Source of the DNA: Alteribacillus iranensis
GTDB lineage: Bacteria > Bacillota > Bacilli > Bacillales > Marinococcaceae
Assembly: GCF_900113025.1 (NCBI RefSeq)
Contig: NZ_FONT01000001.1
Span: 248,001-312,000 of the forward strand
Reading direction: 5' to 3'
Length of the DNA stretch: 64,000 bases
This document shows, one piece after another, positions 60,893-64,000 of this stretch (the first letter of the stretch is position 1; every line of letters starts with the position of its first letter). The notes beneath the pieces were generated by a model. It was not told the origin of the DNA. It ran no database searches and was given only the letters and a program-made list of their open reading frames with translations. The position numbers and the translations under genes were made by a program.

Positions 60893-62363
60893 TTCTGGAA
60901 AAAGCTATATTGTAACAGGGTTGTGCCGAGCCCTTTCTAATCGAGGATGGAAAGTAGCACCTTTTAAAGGTCAGAATATGTCTAACAATTCGTACGTTAC
61001 GATGTCAGGACATGAAATTGGCAGGTCACAAGGATTGCAGGCGTTGGCGGCACGTACCACTCCAACTGTATATATGAACCCCGTTTTATTAAAGCCGCAA
61101 AAAGAACGGACATCCGAAGTACTTATTTTGGGACAATCTGTTGGCTCGCCTGAAGCCAGTGACTATCGGCAGAACTTCTATAACAAAGCGAAAGAAGCTG
61201 TGAAGACATCACTAGAGCACTTACAAAAAGACTACGATGTCATTGTAATGGAAGGAGCAGGAAGTCCGGCAGAAATTATTTTAATGGATAAGGATTTGGC
61301 TAATCTTGCCACCGCAGAGATCGCAAACGTGCCGGCAGTTCTTACTTCGGATATTGAAAGAGGAGGGGTGTTCGCCAGTATTACAGGGACTTTAAACCTC
61401 CTTCCGCTACACCATCAAAAACGGGTGAAAGGACTAATCATCAACAAATTCCGTGGAGATCCTTCTTTATTTGAAAGCGGGGAAACATGGCTGCATGAAA
61501 AAACGGGCATTCCTGTCACTGGGGTGATGCCAACTCTCGATATTCCGATGGAGGAAGAAGATTCGCTCTCTTTTGCAGGGATGGAGCGACGACAAGAAGG
61601 AAAGGAGAGGGTCATAGATGTGGCTGTCATCGCCCTTCCTTATGTCTCGAATTATACGGATATGGATCCTCTCACAGCGGAAGACGATATCAACTTGCGA
61701 GTAGTACACCGCTCCGACCAGTTCGGTCACCCTGATGTCGTACTTCTACCCGGAACGAAAAGTACGATTCATGCCTATCAGTCGATAAAGAGGAATGGTT
61801 TGCTTCATAAAATAAAGGAGTATGCGAACGAAGGCGGGCATGTCATTGGGATTTGCGGTGGTTATCAAATGCTTGGCAGCACGCTAACAGACCGGTGGGG
61901 TATCGATACCGGGGAACCGGGAGTAGTCATGGAAGGCGCTGGTCTTCTTCCGGTCATGACCACTTTTCATAAGGAAAAAACGACAAGCCAATGGTCAGGA
62001 TATGGCAAGTTGGCAGCTGATCAGCATGTATCGTTATCCGGATTTGAAATCCATCATGGAATCACAGAAGCAACATACGATGATACGTGGCTTCCGCTAG
62101 TATATGACACAGAAGGCAAGCCCGAGGGAATCAAGTCAAAAGATTACCGCCTAATAGGCACCCATATTCATCACCTGTTACATAATGACGAATGGAGAAC
62201 GAGCTGGTTAAATAAAGTGCGAACAGAAAAAGATCTGCCTGTAAAAGATTCCACCGCGTTTCAAGCAAGGAAAGATGAAAATTTAGACAAACTGGCGGAC
62301 GCGTTTGAGAAGCACGTGGATATGTCACACATCATGAAGATGATAGAGAAGGGATTATCATGA
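60858..62363 (+). CDS. cbiP: Adenosylcobyric acid synthase (glutamine-hydrolysing)
   Basis: This 501-aa enzyme amidates cobyrinic acid a,c-diamide to cobyric acid. The N-terminal DRTG/BioD-like ATPase domain has WGTSSNSGKSYIVTGLCRAL and GQNMSNNSYVT. The C-terminal class I glutaminase has VIGICGGYQMLGS (nucleophile Cys) and HIHHLLHNDEW (His). GTG start after AAAAGGAGAGG. Its presence beside salvage genes suggests either a corrin-ring pathway elsewhere or use of partially amidated precursors. Confidence 0.94.
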   Translation: MKGLIVWGTSSNSGKSYIVTGLCRALSNRGWKVAPFKGQNMSNNSYVTMSGHEIGRSQGLQALAARTTPTVYMNPVLLKPQKERTSEVLILGQSVGSPEASDYRQNFYNKAKEAVKTSLEHLQKDYDVIVMEGAGSPAEIILMDKDLANLATAEIANVPAVLTSDIERGGVFASITGTLNLLPLHHQKRVKGLIINKFRGDPSLFESGETWLHEKTGIPVTGVMPTLDIPMEEEDSLSFAGMERRQEGKERVIDVAVIALPYVSNYTDMDPLTAEDDINLRVVHRSDQFGHPDVVLLPGTKSTIHAYQSIKRNGLLHKIKEYANEGGHVIGICGGYQMLGSTLTDRWGIDTGEPGVVMEGAGLLPVMTTFHKEKTTSQWSGYGKLAADQHVSLSGFEIHHGITEATYDDTWLPLVYDTEGKPEGIKSKDYRLIGTHIHHLLHNDEWRTSWLNKVRTEKDLPVKDSTAFQARKDENLDKLADAFEKHVDMSHIMKMIEKGLS

Positions 62364-63163
62364 TGAGAATCGTCCAATCTTACGTATATGGTTTCTATTT
62401 AGCGCTGTCTTTTCTCACCATTTTACCAACACGTCATGTGAACTGGGACGGGCAAACGACGAGAAAGTCTGTATACTTTTTCCCGGTATGCGGCCTCCTT
62501 ATGGGAACGGTGGTTGTGATCCTTTCCTTTGGGATCACTCATTGGTCTACTCTGCCGGCTTACATAACAGCATTTATTATTTTTGTTATTTCTTTGCTTT
62601 TATACGGCGGACTGCATTTGGATGGGTGGATGGATGTGAGTGATGCGGTCGGATCGTGGCGCAGCCGGGAGAAGAAATTGGAGATCATGAAAGACAGCCA
62701 TGTTGGTTCGACGGCGGTGTGGTCCACTTTCCTACTGTTAAGCGGACGTTTTCTCGGAATGATGTATGTGGTAGAAGCCGTACCTGAGGCCCTCTTCTTT
62801 TTACTCCTTTTCATACCTGTCGTCTCGCGGACGTGGATGAGTTATTTAATTATAGCCGCTCCACTCGCGAAATCGGAAGGCTTGGCTGCCTGGTTTCAAA
62901 AACATACGTATAGAAGAGACGCCATCTATGTGTTATTGATTAGTGTAGGCATCCTATTCGGGACTCTTATGGTGATACGAGAATTTTATGCTTTCGCTCT
63001 ATATCTTTTTCTTATAAGTGCTGTGACGTACGTATGCCTTCGAACGATATATACACGTATTTTTGGAGGAGTGAATGGAGACATGGCAGGGGCAACGACG
63101 GAAGGGATGGAAACGGTATTATGGATGAGCAGCGTACTGTATTATTCATTCGGCATGGGATAA
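62360..63163 (+). CDS. cobS: Adenosylcobinamide-GDP ribazoletransferase CobS
   Basis: This 267-aa membrane enzyme with about seven helices joins adenosylcobinamide-GDP to alpha-ribazole, finishing the nucleotide loop. The signature GGLHLDGWMDVSDAVGS and KDSHVGSTAVWS (Mg and substrate motifs) and the C-terminal GGVNGDMAGATTEGMET are present. The ATG overlaps the cbiP stop; a second ATG at 62363 is possible. Confidence 0.95.
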   Translation: MMRIVQSYVYGFYLALSFLTILPTRHVNWDGQTTRKSVYFFPVCGLLMGTVVVILSFGITHWSTLPAYITAFIIFVISLLLYGGLHLDGWMDVSDAVGSWRSREKKLEIMKDSHVGSTAVWSTFLLLSGRFLGMMYVVEAVPEALFFLLLFIPVVSRTWMSYLIIAAPLAKSEGLAAWFQKHTYRRDAIYVLLISVGILFGTLMVIREFYAFALYLFLISAVTYVCLRTIYTRIFGGVNGDMAGATTEGMETVLWMSSVLYYSFGMG

Positions 63164-63729
63164 CAGCTCCAAATAAAAGTAAGAAATATACAGGTTGGTC
63201 AGATCCCGAATTGCTTGAAGAAGAGAAAGAACGATTGCTGCAATATACGACGCCGTATCAACCGGATGCTGTGTTTTCGAGCGACCTTCTCCGCGCAAGG
63301 CAGACGGCTGCGTTATATTTTCCCGCAGTAGATATCGTAGAATCCCGCTATTTAAGGGAGTTTCATTTCGGGGTATTTGAAGGGAAAACCTATGAAGAAT
63401 TAAAAAACAATCGGTCGTATTGTCAATGGCTGAACCATTGGACGGAGAGCGGTCCCCCCGAAGGAGAATCGTTTGATGAATTTCGAATGCGGGTCAGTAA
63501 AGGGTGGGACATGATGAAACAACAATCTTCCCGTATCATGGCCGTTGTCACTCATAGCGGCTGGATTCGAGAGTGGTGTCATTTGTATGCACCTGGCATA
63601 GTGCCAGAACAGACATTATGGAACATACCTTTTGGCGGTGGTTGGATAGGCACATTTACACGAAGAAAGGGGGACTGGACGTGCAATTCGTTACAGGAGG
63701 TGCGTATAACGGAAAAAAGAAATGGGTAA
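63121..63729 (+). CDS. cobC: Histidine phosphatase, probable alpha-ribazole phosphatase
   Basis: This protein of about 202 aa belongs to the phosphoglycerate-mutase-like clade. The catalytic motif is VLFIRHGITAPN (phospho-His), with SSDLLRARQTA, REFHFGVFEGKTYEEL and the second His in VVTHSGWIREW. Genome context makes it the CobC step, removing phosphate from alpha-ribazole 5-phosphate or adenosylcobalamin 5-phosphate. ATG 63121 lies inside cobS (43-bp overlap); a frame from 63034 is longer but unlike the family. Confidence 0.87.
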   Translation: MDEQRTVLFIRHGITAPNKSKKYTGWSDPELLEEEKERLLQYTTPYQPDAVFSSDLLRARQTAALYFPAVDIVESRYLREFHFGVFEGKTYEELKNNRSYCQWLNHWTESGPPEGESFDEFRMRVSKGWDMMKQQSSRIMAVVTHSGWIREWCHLYAPGIVPEQTLWNIPFGGGWIGTFTRRKGDWTCNSLQEVRITEKRNG

Positions 63730-64000
63730 GCCAGGCATTTTCAGACCAATTGCAAAAAGAGCATTTATGGTTCTCCTGTTATAAACAGGATATTAAAAAG
63801 CTGCCTGCCAAAGTAGAAGATGATTCAAAGTTCGTCGTAATAGAAGGAGTAGAACAGGGACTTCGCAGTTTTCTCAAGCAACAGACAGAAGCAGATGCAT
63901 TTATTGAAAATTACCTCACACCTTGGCTGGATTGGGAACAACAAGAAGAGGAGCGTGAATTAATCCTCATCGGTTCTGACATAAGCAAAGGAATTGTTCC
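63681..64000 (+). CDS. Second CobU-family protein, divergent, partial at the window end
   Basis: A GTG start behind GAAAGGGGGAC begins a frame that overlaps cobC by 49 bp and runs off the window after 106 codons. It opens QFVTGGAYNGKKKWVSQAF, a P-loop-like GGAYNGKK where CobU has GxxRSGKS. It later has LILIGSDISKGIV, like the SNEVGxGIVP motif of CobU. The segment that should hold the guanylylated His looks absent. It is a CobU-superfamily paralogue of unclear catalytic state. The frame continues past the end. Confidence 0.72.
   Translation, partial: MQFVTGGAYNGKKKWVSQAFSDQLQKEHLWFSCYKQDIKKLPAKVEDDSKFVVIEGVEQGLRSFLKQQTEADAFIENYLTPWLDWEQQEEERELILIGSDISKGIV

Noticed and set aside
1-64000. CRISPR array, prophage, restriction-modification or toxin-antitoxin system
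   Set aside because: No regularly spaced identical repeats, phage structural genes, transposases or defence-type proteins were seen in either strand.

Overview
This window is the chromosome of a spore-forming, flagellated, low-GC Gram-positive of the family Bacillaceae. Evidence is the full set of sporulation genes (spoIIM, dacF, spoIIAA-AB-sigF, spoVA, dacB, spmAB), purine-rich ribosome binding sites, GTG/TTG starts, and gene order following the B. subtilis yqiW-yqjA-yqjH / fur-xerD-drm-pdp / dacF-spoIIA / spoVA-lysA-ppiB / rib / ypuF-scpAB / dacB-spmAB / rluB-res backbone. Proteins are rich in Glu/Asp, which would fit a salt- or alkali-tolerant relative, but I cannot name a genus.

Layout. 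1-6.6 kb: end of a zinc-binding lipoprotein gene, bacilliredoxin, a small unknown protein, tRNA-Arg(CCG), YqjA-like exporter, L,D-transpeptidase, a reverse-strand Prli42 microprotein, methylmalonyl-CoA epimerase, M20 peptidase and DNA polymerase IV. 6.7-11.7 kb: a flagellar block (FliK-like YlqG, FlhB-C-like YlqH, FliS, flagellin, YaaR) behind a sigma-D-type promoter. 11.9-19.8 kb: PAP2 phosphatase, citramalate synthase with an orphan TrpB, UppP, a ResA/TlpA-like thioredoxin, DUF3866, NudF, SpoIIM. 19.8-26 kb: PerR-box-preceded fur, yqzK, xerD, and a nucleoside-salvage run (deoB, two tandem purine nucleoside phosphorylases, pdp). 26-34.2 kb: dacF, spoIIA operon, spoVAA-AB-AF, lysA, ppiB, and a 43-aa zinc-ribbon protein. 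34.2-39 kb: FMN riboswitch and ribDEBAHT. 39-47.6 kb: DUF309, scpAB, DUF421, a second spoVA-type cluster (lipoprotein, VAC, VAD, VAEb), dacB-spmAB. 48-54.6 kb: rluB, resBC, resDE. 54.6-64 kb: a methyltransferase, then a cobalamin riboswitch and a dense cobalamin uptake/salvage operon that runs off the end.

How the parts work together. The sporulation genes carry recognisable sigma-H, sigma-F, sigma-G and sigma-E promoter matches in the expected places. Both spoVA clusters share the same sigma-G-type -10 (CATACTA): VAC, VAD and VAEb are missing from the main operon and are supplied by the distant cluster. The cobalamin operon combines import (BtuFCD), side-chain removal (CbiZ domain fused to BtuD) and nucleotide-loop assembly (CbiB, CobU, CobS, CobC, plus CbiP).

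Intergenic DNA holds several dispersed repeat families. A modular GC-rich repeat recurs at least five times, including inside the rib leader and between resC and resD. A 267-bp element with 15-bp perfect terminal inverted repeats abuts a broken copy of it. I found no CRISPR array, prophage, transposase gene, restriction system or rRNA. The most interesting signals are the YlqG/YlqH-flagellin linkage, the divergent second purine nucleoside phosphorylase, the split spoVA operon, and the two CobU-family proteins with unusual P-loops.
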